A stretch of DNA of 64,000 bases from JBBTCX01 sp964494205. GTDB taxonomy: Bacteria; Planctomycetota; Phycisphaerae; UBA1845. Shown here piece after piece: positions 9,717 to 19,900 of the stretch. The stretch covers positions 248,001 through 312,000 of the forward strand of contig CAZBRD010000003.1 in assembly GCA_964494205.1 (NCBI GenBank), given 5' to 3'. The notes below the pieces were generated by a model that was not told the DNA's origin, searched no databases, and saw only the letters and a list, made by a program, of their open reading frames with translations. Made by a program: the position numbers and the translations under genes. Every line of letters starts with the position of its first letter. Position 1 is the first letter of the stretch.

Positions 9717-10443
9717 GGGCGGCCTGAGCGACGCTGGTGAGAATCCAGCGATCGTGGATGGTCCAGCGTCCTTCATACGAGGCGTCCGGTTTTGTTGTTG
9801 TTGCGAGATCGGGACAGCGCGGCTTGATGGTGAACGTGTGGCGACCCAGGTCGATCGCCACATCGTGAAACTCGAGAAACCGTCGATGTCCGGGATACCA
9901 ACACTTGTAGAACGACTCCTTCGCGGAAAACAGAACTTTGGCAAATAAACCCCGTGAGCATGCCTCAATCGACGAAAGCCAATCTCTTTCACGATCCGTC
10001 AGAACAATCGGCCAAAGGTCCGATTCAAGGTCAACGGCTGGCTCAATGTCGACTCCGATGCCACGTAGTTCTTTTTCCCACGCGACGGCGACGAGGCAGT
10101 AGTCTTTGCTATGTGCGATCGAGCCGACGATGCCTTCGGGCCAAACGGGGCAACGGTTTTCGTCTGCGGGAATGACGCCGTTTTCGACACCGAATTGCGT
10201 CAATAACTTCCGTGCGTTTTTTCTCCCCGTGGCAAACTCAGCGATCCGTTTCGGCAGAGCTTGACTTACGCAAGCGTTTTCAGCCGAATTAAGGTCACCC
10301 CAGTGGCCGTCAATCTCGGTCAACAGTGACTGGGCCGGCGGTTGTACCACGGCAGCTAGGACATCATTCCATCCATCGAGCGACACAAGCTTTTTCTGAT
10401 TTCCTATTTCGTATCCGGAACTAGCCAACGTCGATGATGTCAC
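9709..10443 (-). CDS. 4'-phosphopantetheinyl transferase (Sfp/EntD type)
   Basis: A 244-residue enzyme that transfers phosphopantetheine from CoA to the serine of carrier domains, converting apo-ACP and apo-PCP to active forms. The family motifs are complete: 'GIVGSIAHSKDYCLVAVAW', 'GIGVDIEPAV' and 'KVLFSAKESFYKCWYP'. It begins with GTG, 16 bases after the PKS stop, and overlaps the downstream kinase gene. The obvious partners are the ACP of the PKS (Ser near 11487) and the PCP of the NRPS-like protein (Ser near 17163), so the cluster carries its own activation enzyme. Confidence 0.9.
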   Translation of the reverse strand: MTSSTLASSGYEIGNQKKLVSLDGWNDVLAAVVQPPAQSLLTEIDGHWGDLNSAENACVSQALPKRIAEFATGRKNARKLLTQFGVENGVIPADENRCPVWPEGIVGSIAHSKDYCLVAVAWEKELRGIGVDIEPAVDLESDLWPIVLTDRERDWLSSIEACSRGLFAKVLFSAKESFYKCWYPGHRRFLEFHDVAIDLGRHTFTIKPRCPDLATTTKPDASYEGRWTIHDRWILTSVAQAARE

Positions 10444-10459
10444 ACTTCATCCCGTATGC

Positions 10460-13400
10460 TTAATGTGCTGCAACCAAAGCGAGCGGTTGCGTAGCCTCTG
10501 CACTCGTCAGGCATTGACGTAGCTTTTGGGCCATCACGCGGACATTGGGCTCCAGCACCATGCTGTCATGGTCGCCGGGGACTTCAAACACTTCGACGCG
10601 GTCAGCGTACTTACCCCAGCCGTTGTCGTGGAAAATAAACTCTTTTTGGCTATTCAAAACCCTGCCGGGGCCGAGCTTAAAGGCTTCGTCGAGTTTCGGG
10701 CGGAACAGCGAGATCGTGCCTGGGAAATATCGCACGTCGTACTTTGGCAAGGCGCGATAGAACGCGTCCTTGATCGCTTCCGAACGGAACTCGGCCGGGT
10801 GCATTTCGCCGTTGGTCTTAACTGCCCCGTTGCGCTTTTTCTTCTCCCACGCGATGCGGTTGCGGGCCCATTCCGTGATGTACGAGGTTCCCTGACGGCG
10901 CAGACGTTGCCAGTGAATCTGAATTTTGTCGCTGGAACTGAGCGGCGGTGACAGCGGCAGGGGAGTATCAAGCAGCACGAGGAGGTTGACCTGTTCGCCT
11001 TCAGCCAGCAATCGCTGGGAGATTTCAAACGCAGCAATTCCACCGCCTGAGAACCCGCCCAGCAGGTATGGACCGTTCGGCTGAATCGTGCGGATTTCCT
11101 TCAAATAATCGTCCGCCATTTCCTCGAACGTTTCGTGCGGCAGATCGTCGCCATAGAGCCCACGCGCCTGCACGCCGTAAAACGGCCGGTCGGTGCCAAG
11201 CAGGTGGGCGAGGTGGCGGAGGTTGAGCACGTTGCCAAACATGCCGGCGATGAGGAAAAAGGGCGTCTTGTGGCCCGGGTCCTTTGGATGCATCGGGACA
11301 AGGTGCTTGTAGCGTCGTTCCTGCGATTCGGGGACGGCTTCTCGTGGTGCGCCGTCGGTACCGATGGTAGCGCGGATCATGTCAGCACATCGCTCGACGG
11401 TGGGAGCCTCGAACAGTACTGAGATTGGGTACTCCACCTGGAACGCCTTCTTGATTCGGGCGAACAGGCGAACTGCGATGAGCGAGTGGCCGCCGAGATC
11501 GAAGAAGCTGTCGCGAACGCCGACGGATTTCACGCCGAGCAGCTCTTCGTAGAAACCGACGAGAGTTTTTTCGATGTCGTCGCGCGGTTCGACGTATTCG
11601 CTGTCCAGCGCGGGACGATCAAACTTGGCAGAGGAATCGGTAGACTTTGCTTGAAACGTCATCGAATTGGCCTGATTCATCAGGTCTTCGAGGCCAAGCG
11701 AACTCACCACGACTTCGGGCAGTCGACCATGCGAAAGGATTCGAGATAGTGCTTCGACGCCTTCCTGCGGACGAATGCCTTGGCGAAGATTGTTGCGGAA
11801 CGCCTTCTCCGGGCCGGAGAGCTGATGATCGCTGCCGTCGCCGGTGGGTTCCATTTCGACTTCCGACGGCAACGGTTTTCGCGAGGCTGCGAAATCGACT
11901 TCGCTGGTGACGCGCTTCATCGAGAACTCTTCGATTTCGACGAGCACGCGGCCGTTCGCGTCGGCGATGACGATGTCGAACGATACAAACTCGCGATCGC
12001 CCTTGCTGTCGCGCGTTTTGATCCAGCTAACTAGATTGGCGCTCAACGCTCCGTGAACGCGGATCGATTTGTACGAAATGGGCACCCACAGCGTCTTGCC
12101 GATTTCGTAGCCCGCGACGGAATCCATCGCGAAGCCGGTCGCATAATCGAGAAGGGCAGGGTGCAGCAGATACTCTTTGAGATCGCTGGCGAATTGATTG
12201 GACAAATTCAGCCGTGCGACGGCTTCGTTCTGGCCGTAGCTGACCTGACGCAGTACGCGCCACCTCGGACCGAAGCGGAGGAAGTCTTCCTGCCGTGAGC
12301 GAATGCCATTCGAGTCTTCGGGTGTGCGACGCACATTGCAACGAGCGTCAATCGTGGCGATCGGTAATGATTTCGGCGTGGGCAAAGCGTGGAGCAGGAG
12401 CTTGCACTGGGCATGCGTCTCCCAGCCGAATCGCCCGCCATCCATTGCACATTTGCTTTGGACTTCGAAGGAGTAACCCGCGTCGGTCCGTCGCAGTCGT
12501 ACGCGGACTTCCTTCGGCGCATCGTCGGCCACAGCCAGTGGGCGGAAGAAATACAAATCGCTCACTTCAAACGAACCGTTTTCGCCGCATTCAGCCAGGG
12601 CTGCGCGGGCAAGTTCGATGAAGCCCGTGCCCGGCATGATCGCGTGGCCGCTCTTGGTGCGATGTTCATCGAGAACCCAGAGCGCAGACGGACTGTATGT
12701 CGCGCGGAGTTCGGTCTTCCCTTTGCCATCGGTGCTACGCGTGTTGAACAGCGGGTGTGTGGCGGGTTCCTGCGGGGCTGATTCACCTCCGTTGTTCATG
12801 CGCGAGGCGGCTTCGGCGGCCATACCTATTTCGTTCCACACGCCCCAATTCACGGCGACGGTCAGTGTGTTGGAGTGATCCGCGCGATGCTGGGCATATG
12901 CATTGAGGAATGCATTCGCGGCTACGTAGTCCACCTGGCCTGCGGGGGCGATGACGGAGCTGGTTGACGAGAACAGCACGAGGAAATCGAGGTCCGCGTC
13001 GCCGAAGAGAGAATCGAGGACAAGTGTGCCGTGCACTTTGGGTGCGAAGACTTCTTCGATTTCCGCCTGGTTCTTGACCATAATTAGGTCGTCGTGCAGG
13101 ACACCGGCTGCGTGGATGACGCCGTCGATGCGACCGAAACGCTTGCGTGCGTCGAGAGCGGCTTGTCGCATTTGCTCCAGATCGGTGACGTCGGCTGCGA
13201 CCGGCATCACTTCGGCGCCGAGCGATTCGAGTTCCTGCACGGCTTTGATCTGTCGACGCGTACGCTCAGAGATTTTGTTTTTGCCGTTGCGACCATCCCA
13301 ATCGACGCGAGGCGGGAGTCCATTGCGACTGACGAGGATGAGCTTGGCGCGAGCGGTTCGCGCAAGATGTTCCGCCATGACCAATCCGATGCCGCCGAGT

Positions 13401-16400
13401 CCTCCGGTGATCAGATAGACGCCGCCGGGCTTGACACGACTGGCGATTTCCTCGCCCGTTGCCTGCACGTCGCACTGTTCGAATTGCTGAATGAAGCGAC
13501 GACCATCGCGATAGGCAACTACGGGATTCGAATCCTCAGCCAGCACATCGGCTTCGAGGAGTTCGATCACACGGTCCATATCGACGGGGGCAGTCTTCTT
13601 GCGGTTCCAGCGTTTTTGCGCGCTTTCAAGCGTGATGTCGATGCTGCTGCAATCGAGGCCGGGGAACTCGCGCGGGATGACCTTGCACGGTCCAAGCACA
13701 GTGGATTTTTCAGGATATCTCAACGGTTCACCGCTCACGCATTGCATGCCGTTGGAAATAACGGTTAGTCGCGACGTGCCTTGCACGCCTTCTTCTGCTA
13801 GTGCCTGTCCGAGGAAGAACAAGCTGTAGAAACCACGCTCGAGGTTGCGGTGGAAAAAGCTGGAGCCGGGTCGGAAGCTTTCGTTCGCGGTCACCAACCA
13901 CAGATGCACGATTCGCGACGGCACCTTACCGGAGGCGACGAGATCGCGCACGAGGCGGTCGTAACCTTCGCGGCCTTGCTCGGGCGAAAGGAAGAAGTTG
14001 GACGCGTTGGCTGCGTAGTAGGCATCGCCTTCGTGAACGCGCAGGACTTCAATGCCGCGATTTTGGAGTCGCTCGGCCAATTGCTCGCCGACGCCTGCGT
14101 CATCCATAAACATGAGGACGCACGAGGGTTTTTCCTTGGTAATTCGCGAGGCGGAGATTTCCTTCCAAACCGGCTGATAGAACCAATCGTCGAGATTCTC
14201 GGAGCGTTTGATCGACGAGAAATCTTTCGGTCGCTCGGCTGAGACTTTGCCCGGTTCGATCCAGTATTTCTGGTGCTGAAACGCGTAGGTCGGCAGGGGG
14301 ATTCGGCGACGTGTCTCGCCTTTCCACAGCGTCGTCAGATCGACGGGCGCGCCTGCGGCCCAAAGTTGGCCCAACGATGTCAGGAAGTAAGCGGCGTCGG
14401 AAACTTTTTCTTCAGGGTGTCGCGTGGTTGCGATGACGCTTTGGCCTGGCTTCATGTCGGGGTGCTGCTTCGCGAGTGAGCCGAGCGTTTTGCCGGGCCC
14501 GACTTCGATGAAGATACGACCCGGTGTTTGCAGAAGCGTGCCGACGCCGTCGCCAAAGTGAACGGTGTGGCGCAGGTGCTGTACCCAGTAATCGGGGTTC
14601 GTAGCTTCTTCGTTCGTAATGAACTTGCCCGAGCGATTCGACAAGAACGGAATCTGCGGAGCGTTGAGCTTAATGCTGCGAAGGTACGCGCCGAAGTCGG
14701 CCAGGATTGGTTCGAGCAAACGCGAATGGGCTGCGATGTTGATCGGGATGCGCTTGGCTTCAATGCCGCGTGCGGTCAGTGTCTTGTGCAATTCCTCCAG
14801 GTCTTCATCGCGACCTGAGGCCACGCAGAACTCGGGACTATTAACCACCGCCAGGTCAAGCTTGTCTCCCAGCAGGGCACGAAGATCATCGGGCTTGAGC
14901 GGGACGGTGATCATGCCGCCTGCGGGCACCCGTTCGAACAATTGGCCGCGCAGCGTTACCAATCCCAAAGCATCCGGGAATGACATCACGCCGGACAAAC
15001 AGGCTGCGGTGTTCTCCCCGAGACTGTGACCGATCAGAGCGTCCGGCTGAATTCCCCACGACATCAGGAGTTTCGCAAGCGCATATTCGAGAATGAAGAT
15101 CGGCGCGAGCTGGACGGATGGACGCTGTAGCAGTTTCGCAGCGGCCTCAAACTTATCAGGAGTTGGGAAAACGGTGCCGCGAACGTCGAAGTCGACCTTA
15201 GGTTGCAGCAGGTTGAACCCGTTGTCGACGATCTCGCGGAACAGCGGCTCGCTGTCGTACAGGTCCTTGCCCATGTTCGGGTATTGCGCGCCGCCGCCGG
15301 GGAACATAAAGACAACCGATGGTTTGCCGGGCGTTACTTTGTGCGTGAAGACGCGACGCGGATCGTTGGCTTCGAGAATTTCGATGGCTTCGGATCGACT
15401 GCGACAGGCAAGTACGCGACGCTGGTCAAATGCTTTGCGGCCAACGTGAAGCGTGTACGCAACATCCGCCAGATCCACCTCAGGTTGTTCATTCAAGAAC
15501 GCGGCAAGCTTCTTGGTGGCCGCATCGAGCGCGGTGCGGTTTCGCGCGGACAGCGTGAGTAGTTGGAACGGTCGCTTGGATGGAACGCTCTGCGTTGCCT
15601 CAGGTGGTTCCTGAACGATCGCGAATGCGTTGGTGCCGCCGACGCCGAGTGAGTTCACAGCTGCCCGGCGAGGTTCTGCACCGGCTTTCCAATCCTTGAG
15701 CTTGTCATTCACGTAGAACGGGCTGGAGCGGAAATCGATCGTGGGATTCGGAGCCTGGTAATTCAGGCTGGGCGGCATCTGCTTGTTTTGCAGCGAAAGT
15801 ACGGCCTTCGTAAGACTCGCAACGCCCGCGGCTGTGTCGAGGTGGCCGATGTTTGTTTTGACGGAACCGATGCCGCAAAAACCGGTTCGCTGGGTCGACT
15901 GGCGGAACGCCTGAGTCAACGCAGCCACTTCGATCGGGTCGCCGACATAGGTGCCAGTGCCGTGGCACTCAATGAGACCGATTGAGTCGGGGCTGACACC
16001 TGCGAGTGCGAGCGCCTCAGCCATCGCGGCTGCCTGGCCGTCCACGCTGGGTGCGAGATAGCCGACTTTGCCGGCGCCGTCGTTGTTGATCGCGGAACCC
16101 TTCCAGATCGCTCGGATCGGATCGCCATCATTCAGCGCGTCTTTCAGACGTCGCAGAACCACAACGCCAGCGCCGCTGCCGAAAATCGTTCCCTGTGATC
16201 GATGATCGAAAGCGCGACAATGGCCGTCGGGCGAGAGAATCTCACCTTCGTGGTACATGTAACCGCGATAGTGGGGGAGTTCGATCGTCACGCCGCCCGC
16301 GAGGGCCATATCGCACTCGCCGTTGAGCAAGCTCTGGCAGGCCATGTGTGCCGCTACGAGTGAGGTAGAGCATGCCGTCTGAACGTTTATGCTAGGGCCT

Positions 16401-16927
16401 GTAAGATTGAAAAGGTACGACACGCGTGTCGAGAGAAAGTCCTTGTCGTTGCCGGTGTGTCGCAGAAGAAAGAGGCCGACTGAGTCCACCAGTTCCGGGT
16501 TGGACAGTAGATTGAACATGAAGTACGCGCCCATGCCGCAACCGGCGTACACTCCGACGGTTCCTTTGAACGATTCGGGCGTGTAGGTGGCGTCTTCCAT
16601 CGCTTCCCACGCGCACTCCAGAAAATGGCGGTGCTGCGGGTCCATGATGGCTGCTTCCTTCGGGCTGAAGCCGAAGAACTCGGCATCAAAGTGCTCCATG
16701 TCTTCGAGCACGATGCCGGATTTGACGTAGCGGGAATTCTGCAGCACGTCGGGCGAGACGCCGTGCGCGAGGAGCTCTTCATCCGTGAACGTGCGGACGG
16801 ACTCGACACCATCACGCAGGTTGCGCCAATACTCGCGAACATTACGCGCGCCGGGCACGCGAAGAGCAGTGCCGATGATGGCGATGTCACTATCGCTGAC
16901 TTGATCAGGTTTTATCTTGTACAACAT
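10460..16927 (-). CDS. Type I polyketide synthase, KS-AT-KR-DH-ACP-TE
   Basis: A 2155-residue single-module PKS. KS (about 12-440) has 'VQTACSTSLVAAH', 'ECHGTGTYVGDP' and 'KTNIGHLDTAAG'. AT (about 540-850) has 'IGHSLGEN', with 'IAAHSRLLEP' in the specificity region, so the extender is uncertain. A KR pseudo-domain precedes the KR, whose 'ITGGLGGIG' is near residue 1176 and whose catalytic S and Y lie in 'SSTSS' and 'VDYVAAN'. DH begins near 1415 ('LDEHRTKSGHAIMPGTG') with second-fold 'HPALLDYATGF'. ACP is 'FFDLGGHSLIAVRL' (about 1813). TE has 'LGGFSGGG' (about 1958) and 'PGDHDSMV'. KR preceding DH is not the usual order. Predicted action is one extension, ketoreduction, dehydration, then release. 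Confidence 0.93.
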   Translation of the reverse strand: MLYKIKPDQVSDSDIAIIGTALRVPGARNVREYWRNLRDGVESVRTFTDEELLAHGVSPDVLQNSRYVKSGIVLEDMEHFDAEFFGFSPKEAAIMDPQHRHFLECAWEAMEDATYTPESFKGTVGVYAGCGMGAYFMFNLLSNPELVDSVGLFLLRHTGNDKDFLSTRVSYLFNLTGPSINVQTACSTSLVAAHMACQSLLNGECDMALAGGVTIELPHYRGYMYHEGEILSPDGHCRAFDHRSQGTIFGSGAGVVVLRRLKDALNDGDPIRAIWKGSAINNDGAGKVGYLAPSVDGQAAAMAEALALAGVSPDSIGLIECHGTGTYVGDPIEVAALTQAFRQSTQRTGFCGIGSVKTNIGHLDTAAGVASLTKAVLSLQNKQMPPSLNYQAPNPTIDFRSSPFYVNDKLKDWKAGAEPRRAAVNSLGVGGTNAFAIVQEPPEATQSVPSKRPFQLLTLSARNRTALDAATKKLAAFLNEQPEVDLADVAYTLHVGRKAFDQRRVLACRSRSEAIEILEANDPRRVFTHKVTPGKPSVVFMFPGGGAQYPNMGKDLYDSEPLFREIVDNGFNLLQPKVDFDVRGTVFPTPDKFEAAAKLLQRPSVQLAPIFILEYALAKLLMSWGIQPDALIGHSLGENTAACLSGVMSFPDALGLVTLRGQLFERVPAGGMITVPLKPDDLRALLGDKLDLAVVNSPEFCVASGRDEDLEELHKTLTARGIEAKRIPINIAAHSRLLEPILADFGAYLRSIKLNAPQIPFLSNRSGKFITNEEATNPDYWVQHLRHTVHFGDGVGTLLQTPGRIFIEVGPGKTLGSLAKQHPDMKPGQSVIATTRHPEEKVSDAAYFLTSLGQLWAAGAPVDLTTLWKGETRRRIPLPTYAFQHQKYWIEPGKVSAERPKDFSSIKRSENLDDWFYQPVWKEISASRITKEKPSCVLMFMDDAGVGEQLAERLQNRGIEVLRVHEGDAYYAANASNFFLSPEQGREGYDRLVRDLVASGKVPSRIVHLWLVTANESFRPGSSFFHRNLERGFYSLFFLGQALAEEGVQGTSRLTVISNGMQCVSGEPLRYPEKSTVLGPCKVIPREFPGLDCSSIDITLESAQKRWNRKKTAPVDMDRVIELLEADVLAEDSNPVVAYRDGRRFIQQFEQCDVQATGEEIASRVKPGGVYLITGGLGGIGLVMAEHLARTARAKLILVSRNGLPPRVDWDGRNGKNKISERTRRQIKAVQELESLGAEVMPVAADVTDLEQMRQAALDARKRFGRIDGVIHAAGVLHDDLIMVKNQAEIEEVFAPKVHGTLVLDSLFGDADLDFLVLFSSTSSVIAPAGQVDYVAANAFLNAYAQHRADHSNTLTVAVNWGVWNEIGMAAEAASRMNNGGESAPQEPATHPLFNTRSTDGKGKTELRATYSPSALWVLDEHRTKSGHAIMPGTGFIELARAALAECGENGSFEVSDLYFFRPLAVADDAPKEVRVRLRRTDAGYSFEVQSKCAMDGGRFGWETHAQCKLLLHALPTPKSLPIATIDARCNVRRTPEDSNGIRSRQEDFLRFGPRWRVLRQVSYGQNEAVARLNLSNQFASDLKEYLLHPALLDYATGFAMDSVAGYEIGKTLWVPISYKSIRVHGALSANLVSWIKTRDSKGDREFVSFDIVIADANGRVLVEIEEFSMKRVTSEVDFAASRKPLPSEVEMEPTGDGSDHQLSGPEKAFRNNLRQGIRPQEGVEALSRILSHGRLPEVVVSSLGLEDLMNQANSMTFQAKSTDSSAKFDRPALDSEYVEPRDDIEKTLVGFYEELLGVKSVGVRDSFFDLGGHSLIAVRLFARIKKAFQVEYPISVLFEAPTVERCADMIRATIGTDGAPREAVPESQERRYKHLVPMHPKDPGHKTPFFLIAGMFGNVLNLRHLAHLLGTDRPFYGVQARGLYGDDLPHETFEEMADDYLKEIRTIQPNGPYLLGGFSGGGIAAFEISQRLLAEGEQVNLLVLLDTPLPLSPPLSSSDKIQIHWQRLRRQGTSYITEWARNRIAWEKKKRNGAVKTNGEMHPAEFRSEAIKDAFYRALPKYDVRYFPGTISLFRPKLDEAFKLGPGRVLNSQKEFIFHDNGWGKYADRVEVFEVPGDHDSMVLEPNVRVMAQKLRQCLTSAEATQPLALVAAH

Positions 16928-16951
16928 TCCAAAAGACTCGAATGTCGAAAA

Positions 16952-19900
16952 CTAACCGCCCTGCAACGCACGACGACGCTGCATCGATTGCCGGCGCAGC
17001 TGTGCACGATCGGTGCTTTGCTTGACTCGGCCATCGACGCCGCCGGAACGCATGAATTCCGCGAACGAGCGAATGGTTGGAAAACGATACAGATCGGTCA
17101 ACGCGACCGGCGTTTCCATGACTTCCTTCAGGCGGCGATGAATACGAACGACGAGTAACGAATGCCCGCCGATGTCGAAGAAATTGTCGTCGACCCCTAC
17201 GCTCTCGATGCCGAGTGTTTCCTTCCACAAGGCGGCGATGGATTGCTCCATCTCATCCGCGGGCGGTGTTGATGCCGCGGTCGGGCGAGCTTCGCGCGAT
17301 TGGGGAGCGGGCAGGGCTTTGCGATCGACTTTGCCGTTCGGCGTCAGCGGGAACTGGTCCATGACGACAAAGTGGCCTGGGACCATGTAATCGGGAAGAT
17401 TCTTCTTCAGCGATTCGCGCAAGGTCGGCGGCGAAATAGAAGCGCCGTTGCTGACCAGATAAGCTACAAGGCGCGGATCGCCGGGCACATCTTCGCGAAC
17501 CATGACCACGGCTTCGCGGACAGATTCCTGAGCGGTCAGTTGCGATTCGATTTCGCCCAGCTCGATTCGATAGCCGCGGATTTTCACCTGGAAGTCGTTG
17601 CGGCCAAGGAACTCGATCACGCCGTCGCTTCGATAGCGGGCGAGGTCGCCGGTGCGATACATGCGTGCGCCAGATACGCCGCAGAATGGATCGGGCACGA
17701 AACGCTCGGCAGTCAGCTCCGCGCGATTGTGGTAGCCGCGCACGACGCCGTCGCCGCCGATGAACAACTCGCCGGGCACTCCGGGGGAAACAGGTTTTCC
17801 GTTCTTATCAAGAATGTAGATGCGTGTGTTGGCGATCGGGCGGCCGATCGGAACGTGGGCGTCGCCATTCAAATGGTGCGTGGTCGACCAGACGGTTGTC
17901 TCGGTCGGGCCGTACATATTGGTGATTTTGCAGGAAGGTAGTTCCTGAAGGTCGCGTGCAAGTGCGGCTGGGAACGCTTCGCCACCGATGAACAGATTGC
18001 GGATCGAACTTAACGCTTCCTTCGTTTCGTCGTTCATCAGCAACATGCGAGCCATCGACGGTGTGCACTGCATGTGCGAGACCTTGTGCCGACGGACCTG
18101 CGCGGTGAAGGAATGGTCCTGGCCATTGGTCGCGGTCGGCTGAAGTGCCTGACCAGTCAACTGGCGGAGCTTATTCAGATGTTTCAGACTGTCGAGCACG
18201 ACCTTGGTGTCGATGCCGAAATCGATCAGGCAGGCTACGTCATCCACGCCGATGGTCTTGAGCTTGTCGATCATCTGCACGCACGATTCCGGCGTGCCGA
18301 ACAAGCCGCTCGTTTCGTAGTAGCGCAGGAAGGCGTATTCAAGAATGGCGTCAGTTTCTTCGGGCGTCAGCGAACTGAGGTCGATGTCGTCCGGTTTGCT
18401 GTCCGCACCCTGCGGGCGCTTGAAGGCCGGGAACGACCACGCGAACTGTTTCACGAGATTGACCGACGCACGGAGATATTCCTTCAACGGCTCCTTGCAA
18501 ACTTGCCGCACTTCCTCTTCGTTCTCGCCTACGAACGTATGCAGCATCAAGGTCACCTTGCCCGAGTTGGGATCGTGGCCATTGTCTGCCAGCGCCTGAC
18601 GATAGATTCGAATCTTGTCAGCCACTTCGTCGACCGATTGACCCAGCAGGTGAGTCAAAACGTTCGCGCCGATCGCACCAGCGAGGCGATAGGTATCCGG
18701 ATTACCGGCGGAGGTGATCCAGACGGGCAGCTCCTTTTGAACCGGACGCGGCAGGGTGGTTCGCGGAACCATGTCGCCATGTGGTCCTTGGAATTCCAGT
18801 GACTCGCCGCGCCACAATCGGCGGACGACATCCACATCGCGGACCATGACCTTCTTGTTTTCCTTGAAGGATTCCGGTCGTAATACGAAGTCGTGCGGCT
18901 GCCAGCCGGACGCGAATGAAATGTCTACGCGGCCGTTAGATAAATTGTCCACGACCGCCCATTCTTCTGCGACTCGAATCGGATGATGCAGCGGGATGAC
19001 ACAACTGCCCGCACGGATTCGGATGTTCTTTGTCACCGCAGCCACAGCCGCGCCCAGGACCGATGGATTGGGGTACGGTCCGCCGAAAGCGTGGAAGTGT
19101 CGCTCGGGAGTCCACACAGCCGCGAAGCCGTTGGCATCACCGAATCGTGCGGATTCGAGCAAGAGTTCGTATTTTCTTGGTCCGGGTCCGTCGTCGTTGC
19201 CCCAAAAGTACAGACTGAAATCGATCGGACGATTTACTTTCGACGTAACGGTCGCGGTGGCGCTTTGCGTTCGATCGCGATCGAGAAAGAGGACGACCTT
19301 GAAGCCGCGGGCGAGCGTCCAGAACAATTCGAGAACTGAAATATCGAACGACAACGTCGTGACCGCGAGCCATGTTCCGGCTGGGTTGTGCTGAATGTTG
19401 GCATCCATGCCGGTGAAGAAGTTCACCACGTTGCGATGCTCGACCATGACGCCTTTGGGCTTGCCCGTCGAGCCAGAGGTGTAAATCACGTACGCCAGAT
19501 TGGTCGGCTTGATGGAAACTGGATTACTCGGCGGCGCGGTCTTTGCGATCTGCTGCCAATCGGCGTCGATTCGGACGATGCGCGCATTTGACTTCGGCGC
19601 ATCAGCCAACAAATGGTTTTGAGTGACGACAACCGGTGCCTTCGAATCTTCGAGCATGAACGCGAGGCGATCGCGCGGGAAGGCCGGGTCGAGCGGAACG
19701 TAAGCGCCGCCCGCCTTCATGATTCCCAGTGCGCCGACCATCAGATCGAGTGAACGCCCAACAAAAAGACCCACGAGAACATCTGGCCCGACACCCAAGG
19801 TTCGCAGATAAGCGGCGAGGGTGCTCGCGCGAGTGTTCAATTCGCGATAGGTCAGAGAATTGCCTTCGAAAACAACGGCAATGGCGTCAGGCGTTTTCGC

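Noticed and set aside
9717..9992. N-terminal extension of the APH-like kinase gene
   Set aside because: The extension is antisense-free shadow of the phosphopantetheinyl transferase gene, and the GTG at 9716 gives an eight-base overlap typical of coupled genes.
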